A stretch of DNA of 64,000 nt from Neptunomonas antarctica (GTDB lineage Bacteria > Pseudomonadota > Gammaproteobacteria > Pseudomonadales > Balneatricaceae): NCBI RefSeq assembly GCF_001305295.1, contig NZ_LJSI01000053.1, forward strand, positions 620,001-684,000. The letters run 5' to 3'. Both the position numbers and the translations under genes were made by a program. This document shows, piece by piece, positions 1-10,521 of the stretch. Below the pieces are notes generated by a model that saw only the letters and a list, made by a program, of their open reading frames with translations, searched no databases and was not told where the DNA came from. How positions within the stretch are numbered: position 1 is the stretch's first letter; the number at the start of each line of letters is the position of its first letter.

Positions 1-35
1 AGCAGATGCTTTTTGACTGGGAAGGGGTTTCATGA
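1..35 (+). CDS. 3' end of an upstream gene, probably rseP (site-2 protease)
   Basis: An open frame enters from the left edge and stops with TGA at 33-35. This overlaps the ATG of bamA (32-34) in an ATGA arrangement, which suggests translational coupling. Only about ten residues are visible, so identity is inferred from context: in most gammaproteobacteria rseP lies directly upstream of bamA. The residues themselves do not prove it. Confidence 0.4.
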   Translation, partial: QMLFDWEGVS

Positions 36-2356
36 AGAATAAATTTGGGCTCGTACTTGGGTTGGTATTGTTGGCAGGTAATGTTAATGCCGCATTTACT
101 CCCTTTAAAGTGCAAGATATTCGGCTGGAAGGTGTGCAGCAAGTTGAACCGGGTATTGTTTTCAGGAACTTTCCTATCGCTTCCGGAGATACTGTCAGTG
201 AAGCAAATATAGCTGATGCCACCAAGCAACTTTTTAAATCAGGCTACTTTGAAGATATTAATATCTCCAAAGAAGGTGATTATTTGATTCTAACGGTCAA
301 GGAAAGACCTTCTGTCAGCCTTATTAAGCTTGAAGGTAATAAAGTCATCAAAGATGAGGACTTGTTAAAAGGATTAAAGCAATCAGGGCTGCGTGAAGGG
401 GATATTTTCAAACGCTCAGCGTTAGATCAGATTCGTTTAGATCTGCTACGTCTTTATGTAGGGCAAGGGCGTTACGGTGCAGCGATTGATACTACGGTTG
501 AGACATTACCCGGTAACCGGGTTGCGTTGAACATAAAGATTAAAGAGGGCAGTGTTGCTTCTATTCAACATATAAATGTTATAGGCAATACGGTTTTTGA
601 TAATGAAACCCTGAAGAACTTATTTGCATTAAAGCTGCCAAGCTTCTGGTCTTTCTATACAAAAGATGACCGTTACGCTCGTGAAAAACTATCGGGAGAT
701 TTAGAGCGTTTACGTTCTTATTACATGGACCGTGGTTACGTCAATTTTTCGATAGACTCAACACAGGTTTCAATTACGCCTGATAAAAAGAATGTTTTCA
801 TTAGCGTGAACATTCATGAAGGCGAGCAATATACTTTACGTAATGTTGATGTGTCCGGCGATTTGGTGGTCTCTGAAGACAATCTTAAGTCGGCGATTAG
901 TCTTGAGCAGGGCCAGGTATTTTCGCGTAAAGCGATGACTAATGCGCAAGAAATAATGACCAAAATGCTAGGTGATAAGGGTTACATGTTCGCCAATATC
1001 AGCCCGGTACCGAGTGTTCATGAAGAAGATAAGTCAGTTTCTCTTAAATTCTTCGTAGATCCGGGTAAGAAAACCTATGTCAGACGTATTAATGTACGTG
1101 GTAATAGCCGCACAGCAGATCAGGTAGTGCGTCGTGAGATGCAGCAAATGGAAGCGGCGATTGTATCGACAAAAAACATTGAGAGGACAAAAGAGCGACT
1201 CGAACGTACTGGTTATTTTCGCTCAGTCAATCTTGAAGCAACGCCGGTAGCCGGCTCTGATGATCAGGTTGATCTGAATTATACGGTTGAAGAGCAGCAA
1301 TCAGGGCAATTTACAGCCAGTGTAGGGTTCTCGCAGAGTGACGGCATTATTCTTGATTTAGGCATCCAGCAGGATAACTTCTTTGGCTCGGGTAAAAAGG
1401 TAGGTTTTAATATAGCAAACAGCTCGACCAGAAAAGAAGCCAGTTTTAATTATCTGGATCCTTATTATACCGTTGACGGTGTGAGTCGTGGTTTTGATGT
1501 CTTTTATCGTAAAACTGATTTTGAAGAAGATGATGTCAGCAGCTATTCTTTGAATGAGTATGGTGGTGGCGTGACGTTCGGCTATCCTATTAACGATTAC
1601 CAGCGCCTGAGCTTTTCATTAGGTATAGAAAATATTGAAGTTAACACCAATACTTCAGTGCCGGTTGAGGAAATTGAGTCCTTTCTTACTGTTGAAGGCA
1701 ATGAATACCTGAATGTGAAGGGCACGTTAGGCTGGAGTGATAACCATCTTAACCGTTCGATATTTCCATCGAGTGGTTACTCACACAGCGCAAGTTTTGA
1801 AGTATCGGTTCCCGGTAGTGATTTAGCGTATTACAAAGCACTCTATCAGACTAAGTTCTATAAACCGTTAGTAGATGATTCTGGTTGGGTTTTTGGCCTC
1901 AAAGGACGTCTTGGCTATGCACAAAGTTATGGTGATAATAGCTATCCGTTCTTTAAAAACTTTTTCGCCGGAGGCTTAAGAACAGTCAGGGGTTACAAAA
2001 ATAATTCGTTAGGACCGAGAGACTCGAATGACGATCCATTTGGTGGCAACATGATGGCTGTCGGCGGTGCAGAGCTTGTCTTTCCGCTCCCATTTATTGA
2101 AAATCAAAGTAGCTGGCGGTCGCTGCTGTTTGTCGATGCCGGGAATGTATTCGCGACTGAGTGCTTGGCTGACTCGGTTGCAGATGGCCGGTGTGTAGAA
2201 GGTATCACGTTTGAGGAGTTGAGATATTCGGCAGGAGTCGGCATTAGTTGGTTATCTCCTATGGGGCCGCTGTCTTTCTCTCTTGCTAAGGCGCTGAATG
2301 AAAAGACTGCTGATGAAACTGAGTTTTTCCAATTTTCCCTTGGACAAAGTTTTTAA
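32..2356 (+). CDS. bamA: BamA, outer-membrane protein assembly factor
   Basis: The 774-residue Omp85 protein is the core of the BAM complex that inserts beta-barrel proteins into the outer membrane. A signal peptide ends near residue 20 (cleavage at an Ala-Ala junction). Five POTRA-type repeats follow to about residue 420, with typical 'EG' and 'GN' turns. The C-terminal 16-strand barrel carries the lid-lock motif VRGY at 652-655 and ends in a terminal Phe (SLGQSF), the usual barrel recognition signal. Length matches the family. The gene overlaps the preceding stop codon and is followed 43 bases later by the periplasmic chaperone gene skp, as in E. coli and Pseudomonas. This is a confident assignment. 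Confidence 0.98.
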   Translation: MKNKFGLVLGLVLLAGNVNAAFTPFKVQDIRLEGVQQVEPGIVFRNFPIASGDTVSEANIADATKQLFKSGYFEDINISKEGDYLILTVKERPSVSLIKLEGNKVIKDEDLLKGLKQSGLREGDIFKRSALDQIRLDLLRLYVGQGRYGAAIDTTVETLPGNRVALNIKIKEGSVASIQHINVIGNTVFDNETLKNLFALKLPSFWSFYTKDDRYAREKLSGDLERLRSYYMDRGYVNFSIDSTQVSITPDKKNVFISVNIHEGEQYTLRNVDVSGDLVVSEDNLKSAISLEQGQVFSRKAMTNAQEIMTKMLGDKGYMFANISPVPSVHEEDKSVSLKFFVDPGKKTYVRRINVRGNSRTADQVVRREMQQMEAAIVSTKNIERTKERLERTGYFRSVNLEATPVAGSDDQVDLNYTVEEQQSGQFTASVGFSQSDGIILDLGIQQDNFFGSGKKVGFNIANSSTRKEASFNYLDPYYTVDGVSRGFDVFYRKTDFEEDDVSSYSLNEYGGGVTFGYPINDYQRLSFSLGIENIEVNTNTSVPVEEIESFLTVEGNEYLNVKGTLGWSDNHLNRSIFPSSGYSHSASFEVSVPGSDLAYYKALYQTKFYKPLVDDSGWVFGLKGRLGYAQSYGDNSYPFFKNFFAGGLRTVRGYKNNSLGPRDSNDDPFGGNMMAVGGAELVFPLPFIENQSSWRSLLFVDAGNVFATECLADSVADGRCVEGITFEELRYSAGVGISWLSPMGPLSFSLAKALNEKTADETEFFQFSLGQSF

Positions 2357-2398
2357 TCCATGCATTTAAAATTACATGCTTTCTAAAAAGGAATTCAT

Positions 2399-2893
2399 AT
2401 GAAGTTTTTAAAAGTTATTACTATTTGTTTGTCTCTTTCATTTGTACCTGTTGCTTTCGCGGATAAAGTGGCCGTTTTGGGGTATGAAGAAGCCTTACTG
2501 AAAACAAATGCTGCGAGCACCTTTCGCGATACTCTGAAGAAAGAACTACAAGGTGAAGAGAAAAGAGTTCTAGAGCTTGAAAAACAGGCTAAATCTTTGC
2601 GTGAGAAAATCCAGAAGAACGGCGCGACGATGGATCAGGATACATTGAGACAGTCTCAACTACAGTTTCAGAAGGCGTTTGAAGAATACCAGCGCAGTGG
2701 ACAGGCTTTACAGCAGAAAGGCAAAGAACGCCAACAAGAATTTCTTAATGAAATGAGGCCGAAGCTTGATGCTATCGTCAAAAATATAATTGATGAAAAT
2801 TCCTATGATGTCGTAATTTCTAAAAAAGCCACTGTTTATGTAGCTAAAGGCTTCGATATTACACCAGAAGTTATTAAATTACTTAATAAGTAG
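2399..2893 (+). CDS. skp: Skp/OmpH periplasmic chaperone
   Basis: The 164-residue precursor has a signal peptide of about 21 residues ending in FAD. The rest is a long charged, Gln/Lys/Glu-rich helical region (about 40-130), which forms the tentacle coiled coils of trimeric Skp. Skp holds unfolded outer-membrane proteins in the periplasm for delivery to BamA, whose gene is immediately upstream. A strong ribosome site (aaaggaattc) precedes the ATG. The stop codon TAG shares its G with the GTG start of lpxD, so the two are probably translationally coupled. Confidence 0.95.
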   Translation: MKFLKVITICLSLSFVPVAFADKVAVLGYEEALLKTNAASTFRDTLKKELQGEEKRVLELEKQAKSLREKIQKNGATMDQDTLRQSQLQFQKAFEEYQRSGQALQQKGKERQQEFLNEMRPKLDAIVKNIIDENSYDVVISKKATVYVAKGFDITPEVIKLLNK

Positions 2894-3945
2894 TGAGTAT
2901 GCAGCCAGTCAATAGTTACTCATTAGTCGAAATAGCCAGCCTGATTAAGGGGCAGCTGATTGGGAATGGTGAGTTAACTATTAACGCATTAAATACGCTG
3001 GAGTGTGCAGTCGCGGGTCAGCTGGCTTTTCTTGCTAATACAAAGTATTTACCTCAATTAGCTAAGACAAAAGCCACGGCCGTCTTAGTGAAAGCGGAGT
3101 TTGCGAAAGATTTACCCTGTGTTGCTATCGTAGTTGATGATCCCTATTTGGCCTTTGCCAGGTTGTCCCGGATTTTCGACTGGCGTGTTCAGCCCTCTCC
3201 CGGTATTCACGACTCTGCACATATCAGTGCGAGTGCAATAATAGACGTCGCCGCTGTGATTAGTGCCGGCGTCGTTGTTGGGGATCACGTGATTATAGAG
3301 TCGGGTGTATTTGTTGGCGCGAATACGGTGATAGGTAATCGTTGTAAAGTGGGTAAGAATACCCGCTTAGAGGCTAGTGCTGTTCTTTATGATAATGTCT
3401 GTATTGGCGAAGGATGTTTGATCCACTCGAGTGTTATTTTGGGTAGTGACGGTTTTGGGTTCGCGCCTACACCTGACGGTTGGGTTAAAATTCACCAGTT
3501 AGGAGGGGTTCGTATCGGCAATGATGTTGAAATAGGTGCCGGTACCACCATTGATCGTGGCGCGCTTGATCATACTTATATTCATGATGGTGTTAAGCTC
3601 GATAATCAGATTCAAATTGCTCACAATGTCGTTATTGGTGAGCAAACGGCAATAGCGGGCTGTACGGCCGTTGCTGGAAGCACTAAAATTGGCCGCCGCT
3701 GTACCATCGCGGGATTAAGCGGAATAGTGGGGCATTTAACCATTGCCGATAATACGCATGTCACAGCCATGACACTGATTAGTAAATCAGTGACTCAGCC
3801 AGGGCAAGTATTATCTTCAGGAACAGGTCAGGATGCTCATCGTAACTGGAAAAAAAATGTTATCCGTTTTAAGCAATTAAATGAGATGGCAAAACGTATT
3901 TCCAAATTAGAACAGAAAGCTGATAATTTCTCTAGTGAAGGTTAA
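2893..3945 (+). CDS. lpxD: LpxD, UDP-3-O-acylglucosamine N-acyltransferase
   Basis: The 350-residue protein catalyses the third step of lipid A synthesis, adding the N-linked 3-hydroxyacyl chain to UDP-3-O-acyl-glucosamine. The N-terminal uridine-binding domain (about 1-100) is followed by many hexapeptide repeats of a left-handed beta helix. The catalytic His is at about 244 in the QIAHNV motif. The C-terminus is a short helical tail. The annotated start is the GTG overlapping the skp stop; an ATG two codons downstream (2899) is equally possible. The operon continues with fabZ, lpxA and lpxB. Confidence 0.97.
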   Translation: MSMQPVNSYSLVEIASLIKGQLIGNGELTINALNTLECAVAGQLAFLANTKYLPQLAKTKATAVLVKAEFAKDLPCVAIVVDDPYLAFARLSRIFDWRVQPSPGIHDSAHISASAIIDVAAVISAGVVVGDHVIIESGVFVGANTVIGNRCKVGKNTRLEASAVLYDNVCIGEGCLIHSSVILGSDGFGFAPTPDGWVKIHQLGGVRIGNDVEIGAGTTIDRGALDHTYIHDGVKLDNQIQIAHNVVIGEQTAIAGCTAVAGSTKIGRRCTIAGLSGIVGHLTIADNTHVTAMTLISKSVTQPGQVLSSGTGQDAHRNWKKNVIRFKQLNEMAKRISKLEQKADNFSSEG

Positions 3946-3953
3946 AACATATA

Positions 3954-4388
3954 ATGGATGTTAAGGAAATCAGGGAATACCTCCCTCATCGCTACCCGTT
4001 TCTGTTAGTGGATAGGGTGCTTGAACTTGTTCCGGGTGAGTCAATCGTAGCGCTTAAAAACGTGTCTGTGAATGAACCTTTTTTTACTGGGCACTTTCCT
4101 GAGCACCCTGTAATGCCTGGTGTTCTCATCATTGAAGCCATGGCTCAGGCCGCCGGTATACTTGGTTTTAAAACCATGGATAAAAAACCTGAGGACGGAT
4201 CCATTTATTATTTTGTTGGCTCCGATAAGTTGCGTTTTAAGCGTCCAGTCGTTCCTGGGGATCAGCTTAAATTAGAAGCCAGTATTCTGTCTGAAAAACG
4301 TGGAATATGGAAATTTGCGGTGAAAGCATCAGTTGATGGTGCTATCGTCAGTACAGCAACTATTCTCTGTGCTGATCGAAAGGTATAA
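3954..4388 (+). CDS. fabZ: FabZ, 3-hydroxyacyl-ACP dehydratase
   Basis: The 144-residue hot-dog fold dehydratase removes water from 3-hydroxyacyl-ACP in fatty acid elongation. The catalytic signature [11 protein letters not shown] is present, with His47 and Glu61 matching the family dyad in spacing. Length is typical. The gene sits 8 bases after lpxD and 2 bases before lpxA. This is the standard arrangement in which FabZ and the LpxA/LpxD acyltransferases draw on the same 3-hydroxyacyl-ACP pool. Confidence 0.97.
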   Translation: MDVKEIREYLPHRYPFLLVDRVLELVPGESIVALKNVSVNEPFFTGHFPEHPVMPGVLIIEAMAQAAGILGFKTMDKKPEDGSIYYFVGSDKLRFKRPVVPGDQLKLEASILSEKRGIWKFAVKASVDGAIVSTATILCADRKV

Positions 4389-4390
4389 AA

Positions 4391-5161
4391 GTGATTGATC
4401 CACAAGCAATTATTGATCCTAAAGCTATACTCGCGGATAACGTTAGTGTTGGTCCTTGGACATATATTGGACCTGATGTTGTTATTGGTGAAGGAACAGT
4501 TATTGCGTCACACGTGGTTATTAAAGGGCCCACAACGATTGGTGCTAATAACCGCTTCTTCCAATTTTCATCCATCGGTGAGGATTGTCAGGACAAAAAA
4601 TATGCGGGCGAACTAACGCGCCTTGTCATCGGCGACTCCAATGTGTTTCGTGAGGGATGTACCATCCATCGCGGTACGGTTCAGGATAATGCGCTAACTC
4701 AGATTGGCAACCATAATTTATTTATGGCATATGCGCATGTCGCTCATGACTGTATTGTTGGTAATCATGTGATTCTAGCCAATAATGCAGCGCTTGCCGG
4801 GCATGTACATGTAGCTGATCATGCCATTCTTGGTGGTTTTACTGCGGTTCATCAGTTTTGCCATATTGGCGCTCATGTCATGTGTGGCGCTGGCACTGTT
4901 GTTTTAAAGGATATTCCGGCTTATGTTATGGCGACCGGTAATCCAGCAATACCACACGGCATTAATGCTGAGGGACTCAAGCGTAGAGGTTTTACGCCTG
5001 ATGTTATTCGACAGATTAAGCTGGCATATAAAGCGATTTACCGCCAAACGCTAACGGTAGATCAGGCGCTTAGTGTTCTTTCTGATATGGCAGTGAATAC
5101 TGTTGAAATTCAGCCGTTAATCCACGCTCTACAAACCTCATCCCGGGGCGTTATCCGCTAG
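4391..5161 (+). CDS. lpxA: LpxA, UDP-N-acetylglucosamine O-acyltransferase
   Basis: The 256-residue cytoplasmic acyltransferase performs the first step of lipid A synthesis. It is almost entirely hexapeptide repeats ([IV]G-x4), and the catalytic His is at 119 in AHVAHDC. The C-terminal helical domain starts near residue 190. Translation begins at GTG, 2 bases after fabZ, and the weak start may tune dosage. Length is close to E. coli LpxA (262 residues). The position between fabZ and lpxB is canonical. Confidence 0.97.
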   Translation: MIDPQAIIDPKAILADNVSVGPWTYIGPDVVIGEGTVIASHVVIKGPTTIGANNRFFQFSSIGEDCQDKKYAGELTRLVIGDSNVFREGCTIHRGTVQDNALTQIGNHNLFMAYAHVAHDCIVGNHVILANNAALAGHVHVADHAILGGFTAVHQFCHIGAHVMCGAGTVVLKDIPAYVMATGNPAIPHGINAEGLKRRGFTPDVIRQIKLAYKAIYRQTLTVDQALSVLSDMAVNTVEIQPLIHALQTSSRGVIR

Positions 5162-5169
5162 GAGTCAAT

Positions 5170-6339
5170 GTGACCAAGCTGCGTATTGCTATGGTAGCTG
5201 GTGAGGCTTCAGGTGATATTCTTGGAGCCGGCCTGATCCAGTCAATCAAAAAACGTTACCCTAATGCTAAATTTGAAGGTATCGGAGGCGATTTGATGCG
5301 CGCCGAGGGTTTTGAGTCGGTCGTGCCTATGGATAAACTGTCTGTTATGGGGCTTGTGGAAGTCTTAGGGCGATTGCCCGAGCTGTTATCCATTAGAAAG
5401 AAGCTGCGACATGCTTTCATTAAAAACCCGCCAGATCTTTTTATTGGTATCGATGCGCCTGATTTTAATCTGAATCTTGAATTTCATCTGAAGCAAGCCG
5501 GTATCCCCACCGTTCATTACGTGAGCCCTTCCGTATGGGCGTGGAAGTCGAAGCGCATATACAAGATAAAACAATCAGTCGATCTTTTGTTAGCTCTATT
5601 CCCTTTCGAATCCCGATATTATGAGCCTACGGGGCAGGATGTCGTTTGTGTCGGGCATCCGTTGGCCGATTTGATTGCAAACGATCCCAATTTACAGGAT
5701 GTGAAAACACGGCTGGGTTTAGTGGGATCAGAAAAGGTGGTAGCACTTTTACCGGGAAGCCGTACGAGTGAGCTGAAATACCTTGCCGAACCTTTCCTTG
5801 AAGCGGCAAAACTATTGCAGATAACACATCCTGATATGATTTTTCTGCTACCTGCGGCAAATCAAAAGCGCTGGGAGTGGATTAAGAAGCTAATTGATGA
5901 AAAGTTTTCTGATCTGAATGTGCGATTATTACTTAATCAGTCCAGAGAAGTGATGGCTGCGTCAGATGCAATATTAATCGCATCCGGAACCGCCACACTA
6001 GAGGCTACGCTACTGAAAAAACCTATGGTGGTGGCTTATAAGATGGCCGCGTTAACCTATGCTATCTATTCGCGCATGATGAAAACCCCTTACATATCGT
6101 TACCTAATATTCTTGCAGGGGAAAAATTAGTGCCGGAAATTTTGCAAAATGATGTGACGCCACAGCGGCTTGCGAGTGAGATGGAAAAGGCACTACTGGA
6201 TAAGGATTATCAGGACCGGTTAGCGGAGCGTTTTACACAAATCAATCAGACGTTAAAGTTGAATGCGGATGAGCGTGCGGCGGATGCGGTGATCTCCTTA
6301 CTACAGGAAAAAGGTGTTTTAACATGCAGTCAATTATAG
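5170..6339 (+). CDS. lpxB: LpxB, lipid A disaccharide synthase
   Basis: The 389-residue GT19 glycosyltransferase joins UDP-2,3-diacylglucosamine and lipid X into the lipid A disaccharide at the inner membrane. The N-terminal motif [11 protein letters not shown] is diagnostic. Further family motifs are [10 protein letters not shown] and LLPGSRTSE in the middle and ASGTATLE in the nucleotide-binding half. The start is GTG, 8 bases after lpxA. Its last 16 bases overlap the start of rnhB, implying coupled translation. Confidence 0.97.
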   Translation: MTKLRIAMVAGEASGDILGAGLIQSIKKRYPNAKFEGIGGDLMRAEGFESVVPMDKLSVMGLVEVLGRLPELLSIRKKLRHAFIKNPPDLFIGIDAPDFNLNLEFHLKQAGIPTVHYVSPSVWAWKSKRIYKIKQSVDLLLALFPFESRYYEPTGQDVVCVGHPLADLIANDPNLQDVKTRLGLVGSEKVVALLPGSRTSELKYLAEPFLEAAKLLQITHPDMIFLLPAANQKRWEWIKKLIDEKFSDLNVRLLLNQSREVMAASDAILIASGTATLEATLLKKPMVVAYKMAALTYAIYSRMMKTPYISLPNILAGEKLVPEILQNDVTPQRLASEMEKALLDKDYQDRLAERFTQINQTLKLNADERAADAVISLLQEKGVLTCSQL

Positions 6340-6932
6340 CGTTGGATTTTTCTCACTATGGCCGTGTGGCCGGAGTCGATGAAGTCGGACGTGGCCCTTT
6401 GGTTGGTAATGTTGTAGCTGCGGCGGTTATCCTGAATCCTGAGAAAAAGATTATCGGATTAGCGGATTCGAAAAAGCTGACAGAGAAAAAACGCGAAGCT
6501 TTGTATGAGGAAATTATGGAGAATGCGCTGGCGTGGGCTGTGGCTAGCGCTTCTCCGGAAGAAATTGATCAGATCAATATTTTGCATGCCACCATGTTAG
6601 CCATGCAAAGGGCTGTTGCTGCGTTACAAGTTCTGCCTGATTATGTGGTGATTGATGGAAATCGTTGTCCTGAATTACCTTATCCGTCTGAAGCTATCGT
6701 GAAAGGTGATTCAAAAGTCGAAGCGATCAGTGCCGCATCAATTTTGGCTAAAGTTGTGCGCGATCGCGAAATGTATGTGCTACATGAGCAGCATCCTGAA
6801 TACGGCTTCAATAAGCATAAAGGCTACCCTACGGCGATGCATATGGCGGCATTGAAACAACATGGGCCTCTCCCTCAGTATAGAAAGTCATTTCGTCCGG
6901 TGGCACAGCTACTTGATGCGTCAAGCAGCTAA
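6324..6932 (+). CDS. rnhB: Ribonuclease HII
   Basis: The 202-residue enzyme removes ribonucleotides and RNA from RNA:DNA hybrids. The active-site motif [10 protein letters not shown] (Asp19, Glu20) is present, followed by the VIDGNR and [15 protein letters not shown] motifs. The ATG lies inside the 3' end of lpxB in another frame. The lpxB-rnhB-dnaE order is common in gammaproteobacteria. Confidence 0.97.
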   Translation: MQSIIALDFSHYGRVAGVDEVGRGPLVGNVVAAAVILNPEKKIIGLADSKKLTEKKREALYEEIMENALAWAVASASPEEIDQINILHATMLAMQRAVAALQVLPDYVVIDGNRCPELPYPSEAIVKGDSKVEAISAASILAKVVRDREMYVLHEQHPEYGFNKHKGYPTAMHMAALKQHGPLPQYRKSFRPVAQLLDASSS

Positions 6933-6943
6933 CAGGAAAAAGT

Positions 6944-9900
6944 ATGTCGACAAATTTTGTACATCTGCGCGTGCATACCGAGTTCTCACTCGTTGATGGG
7001 TTGGTGCGTGTTAAAGGTTTAGTGGGTGCGGCTAAAGACTCAGGCATGCCCGCGGTTGCTGTGACTGATCAGGTTAATCTGTTCGCCTTAGTTAAATTTT
7101 ATAAAGCCGCATTAGGTGCAGGTATAAAGCCGATTTGTGGTGCTGATGTTCTGGTACTTAATGAAGCAGACAATGAAGGTGAACCTTATCGTGTGACTTT
7201 ATTAGCTCAGAATTTTCTGGGTTATCGTCATCTGATGGAGCTGGTCTCACAAGCCTATACTGAAGGTCAGGGATACATCGTTGATAAAGCGCTGGTTAAA
7301 AAATCCTGGTTAATTGAAAAGTCAGAAGGGCTTATTGCGTTGTCGGGTGGCCGAGAAGGTGAGATAGGTCGCGCTATGATCTCCGGTAATGGTATGGCAG
7401 ACAGCTTACTGGATGAGTGGATGGGGTTGTTTCCTGGTCGCTTCTATCTTGAGGTGCAAAGAACAGGACGTATTAGTGAAGATGTCATTGTTGCCGAAAG
7501 TGTGCGCTTGGGATTAGCGAAGAATTGTCCACTCGTGGCAACGAATGAAGTAATGTTTTTACGGGATACAGATTTCGACGCACATGAGGCGCGCGTGTGT
7601 ATCAACCAGAGTCGCACCTTAGAAGATCCACGCAGGCCGCGTCACTACACTGCTCAGCAGTATTTTCGTACAGCAGATGAGATGGTTGAACTCTTTTCTG
7701 ATATACCCAGCGCAGTACAAAATAGCGTAGAAATTGCTAAGCGATGCAATCTTGAGCTGGACTTCGGTAACTACTATCTTCCTAAATATCCCATCCCGGC
7801 CGGGATGATGATGGATGAGTATTTCTGTAAGGTTTCTGAAGACGGTTTAGAAAAGCGCTTAGAAGTACTCTTAGATAAAAATGACCCTGAGTATGCGCAA
7901 AAAAGAAAAGCGTATGATGATCGTCTTACATTTGAGCTTGGCATCATCACCCAAATGGGCTTTCCCGGTTACTTCCTGATAGTTATGGACTTTATCCAAT
8001 GGGCTAAAGATAACGGCATTCCTGTAGGGCCGGGTCGTGGTTCGGGTGCCGGATCGCTGGTCGCGTATGCGCAAAAAATAACGGATTTAGATCCGCTCGA
8101 ATATGATCTTCTGTTCGAGCGTTTTCTTAATCCTGAACGTGTCTCCATGCCTGACTTTGATATCGATTTCTGTATGGATAATCGTGATCAGGTTATCGAT
8201 TATGTCGCAAGAACCTATGGGCGCGACGCTGTTTCTCAGATTATTACCTTCGGTACGATGGCGGCAAAAGCAGTCGTACGAGATGTTGCCCGCGTGCAGG
8301 GTAAGGCATTCGGTCTGGCGGATAAACTTTCAAAACTGATACCTTTTGAAGTGGGTATTACGCTGACCAAAGCGATGGAGCAGGAGCCGGCGCTCAGTGA
8401 TTTTGTAGCGGGTAATGAAGAAGCCCAGGAAATCATGGAGATGGCTTATAAGTTGGAGGGTGTAACCCGTAACGTCGGTAAGCATGCGGGCGGTGTTGTG
8501 ATCGCACCGACTAAACTCACTGATTTCTCGGCGACCTATTGCGATGCAGAAGGTCATGGGCTGGTGACACAGTTCGATAAGAACGATGTGGAAGAAGCCG
8601 GCCTGGTAAAGTTTGACTTTTTGGGTTTACGTACGCTCACCGTTATAGACTGGGCGATGAAAACGATTAACCGTACCCGTGAAAAGGAGGGTAAAGCGCC
8701 GCTCGATATTTCACAGATACCGTTGGAAGAAAAAGCCGTATTCGACCTGTTACAGTCCGCTAATACCACCGCTGTGTTTCAGTTAGAGTCCAGTGGAATG
8801 AAGGATCTGGTGAAGCGCCTGCTACCTTCGCGTTTCGAAGATATTGTAGCCCTTGTAGCGCTGTTTCGTCCTGGTCCGTTGCAGTCCGGCATGGTAGATG
8901 ACTTCATCAACCGAAAGCATGGGCGGGCAGAAATGGCCTGGCCTCATGCGGATTATCAGTTGGCGAGTTTACAGCCTGTATTAGAGCCTACCTACGGGAT
9001 TATCCTGTATCAGGAACAGGTCATGCAAATCGCCCAGGTGATGGCAGGCTTTACCCTCGGTGGTGCCGATATGTTACGTCGGGCGATGGGTAAGAAAAAA
9101 CCGGAAGAGATGGAAAAGCAACGCTCTCTGTTTCTTGATGGTTCTGATAAAAATGGTATAGATCGTGACTTGGCCGGCAATATCTTTGATCTGGTTGAAA
9201 AATTTGCGGGTTATGGTTTCAATAAATCACACTCTGCTGCTTATGCGCTGGTTTCTTATCAGACGGCTTGGCTGAAAACATATTACCCAGCGCCTTTCAT
9301 GGCATCAGTTTTATCGGCGGATATGCAGAATACCGATAAAGTTGTGATCTTTATCGAAGATTGCCGAAGCATGGGATTGCCGCCCGCATTGCCAGATGTG
9401 TGTTCCAGTGAATATATGTTCACTGTGAACGAAGAGGGGCAGATACTATATGGCCTCGGTGCTATTAAAGGGGTAGGTGAAGGTGCTATTGAAGCCATAG
9501 TCAGCGCGCGCAATGATGGTGCTGGTGACTTTAAAGATTTTTTTGATTTTTGTAAGCGTGTCGGTGCCAAAAAACTTAATAAGCGAGTGCTGGATGCGCT
9601 GGTTAGATCCGGCGCGCTAGATAAGTTGGGGCCTGATCGCGCTATATTGTGGGCCGCTATTGGTGATGCATTGCGTACGGCCGATCAAAGCGAGCGTAAT
9701 CAGAGCGCCGGTATTTTCGATCTGTTTGGTGAAGTTGAGGCTGAAGCGCCGCGTGACCCTTTTGATGATTATCGCGGCGTGCGTAGTTGGTCAGATAAGG
9801 AGCGGCTAAAAGGCGAAAAAGACACGCTGGGGTTGTATCTTACGGGCCATCCGATTGATGAGTATGAAAAAGAGTTGAGTCAATTTGTCTCTAAAAAGAT

Positions 9901-10435
9901 AGTTGACCTACAGCCCGCCCGTGGCCGACAACAGAAAATTGCGGGTTTGATTGTGGACCAGCGGGTTAAAAAGACAAAGCGAGGCGATAATCTGTGTTTC
10001 CTGACATTGGATGATCGCTCTGCCCGGATAGATATTACCCTCTATGGTGAAGTGTATGAACAAACCCGTGAGTGGGCGGTAAAAGATACGATAGTCATCA
10101 TGGAAGGAGAGGTTGTTCAGGACGATTATTCAGGTGGCCTCAAGGTGCGTTGCAATAAGTTAACGAATATTCCTCAGGCGCGTGCGCAATACGCTAAGCT
10201 GTTTAAGATAAAATCAGACGATAAAATGCTTTCAGGCCGTAACCTGAAGCCGTTTGAGGAAATTTTGAAGACATATAGCATGCCCGAGGGGCTTCCTGTG
10301 GTGGTTGAATACCAGAGAGAAGATGCAGCAGGTGTAGTCAGGCTGGGTCGAGACTGGACGGTCAATCCTTCAGATGACTTTATTTTGGCCCTTAAGGACC
10401 ATTTTGGCGACGAAAGCATTACATTAGAGTACTGA
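6944..10435 (+). CDS. dnaE: DNA polymerase III alpha subunit
   Basis: The 1163-residue replicative polymerase has the expected domain order. A PHP domain starts at the N-terminus (FVHLRVHTEFS). The palm domain has catalytic aspartates at about 404, 406 and 408 in PDFDIDFCMDNRD. Fingers, a helix-hairpin-helix region (GLGAIKGVGEGAIE) and an OB fold near the C-terminus follow. Length matches E. coli DnaE (1160 residues). The gene starts 11 bases after rnhB and is followed by an 86-base gap before accA. Confidence 0.98.
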   Translation: MSTNFVHLRVHTEFSLVDGLVRVKGLVGAAKDSGMPAVAVTDQVNLFALVKFYKAALGAGIKPICGADVLVLNEADNEGEPYRVTLLAQNFLGYRHLMELVSQAYTEGQGYIVDKALVKKSWLIEKSEGLIALSGGREGEIGRAMISGNGMADSLLDEWMGLFPGRFYLEVQRTGRISEDVIVAESVRLGLAKNCPLVATNEVMFLRDTDFDAHEARVCINQSRTLEDPRRPRHYTAQQYFRTADEMVELFSDIPSAVQNSVEIAKRCNLELDFGNYYLPKYPIPAGMMMDEYFCKVSEDGLEKRLEVLLDKNDPEYAQKRKAYDDRLTFELGIITQMGFPGYFLIVMDFIQWAKDNGIPVGPGRGSGAGSLVAYAQKITDLDPLEYDLLFERFLNPERVSMPDFDIDFCMDNRDQVIDYVARTYGRDAVSQIITFGTMAAKAVVRDVARVQGKAFGLADKLSKLIPFEVGITLTKAMEQEPALSDFVAGNEEAQEIMEMAYKLEGVTRNVGKHAGGVVIAPTKLTDFSATYCDAEGHGLVTQFDKNDVEEAGLVKFDFLGLRTLTVIDWAMKTINRTREKEGKAPLDISQIPLEEKAVFDLLQSANTTAVFQLESSGMKDLVKRLLPSRFEDIVALVALFRPGPLQSGMVDDFINRKHGRAEMAWPHADYQLASLQPVLEPTYGIILYQEQVMQIAQVMAGFTLGGADMLRRAMGKKKPEEMEKQRSLFLDGSDKNGIDRDLAGNIFDLVEKFAGYGFNKSHSAAYALVSYQTAWLKTYYPAPFMASVLSADMQNTDKVVIFIEDCRSMGLPPALPDVCSSEYMFTVNEEGQILYGLGAIKGVGEGAIEAIVSARNDGAGDFKDFFDFCKRVGAKKLNKRVLDALVRSGALDKLGPDRAILWAAIGDALRTADQSERNQSAGIFDLFGEVEAEAPRDPFDDYRGVRSWSDKERLKGEKDTLGLYLTGHPIDEYEKELSQFVSKKIVDLQPARGRQQKIAGLIVDQRVKKTKRGDNLCFLTLDDRSARIDITLYGEVYEQTREWAVKDTIVIMEGEVVQDDYSGGLKVRCNKLTNIPQARAQYAKLFKIKSDDKMLSGRNLKPFEEILKTYSMPEGLPVVVEYQREDAAGVVRLGRDWTVNPSDDFILALKDHFGDESITLEY

Positions 10436-10521
10436 TCAGGGTGGTTATCCTGTAAGGGTAACGGTAAAATCTGCATTCTGAATTTGACATAATTATTTAC
10501 TGGTTAAGCGGAAAGAATCGA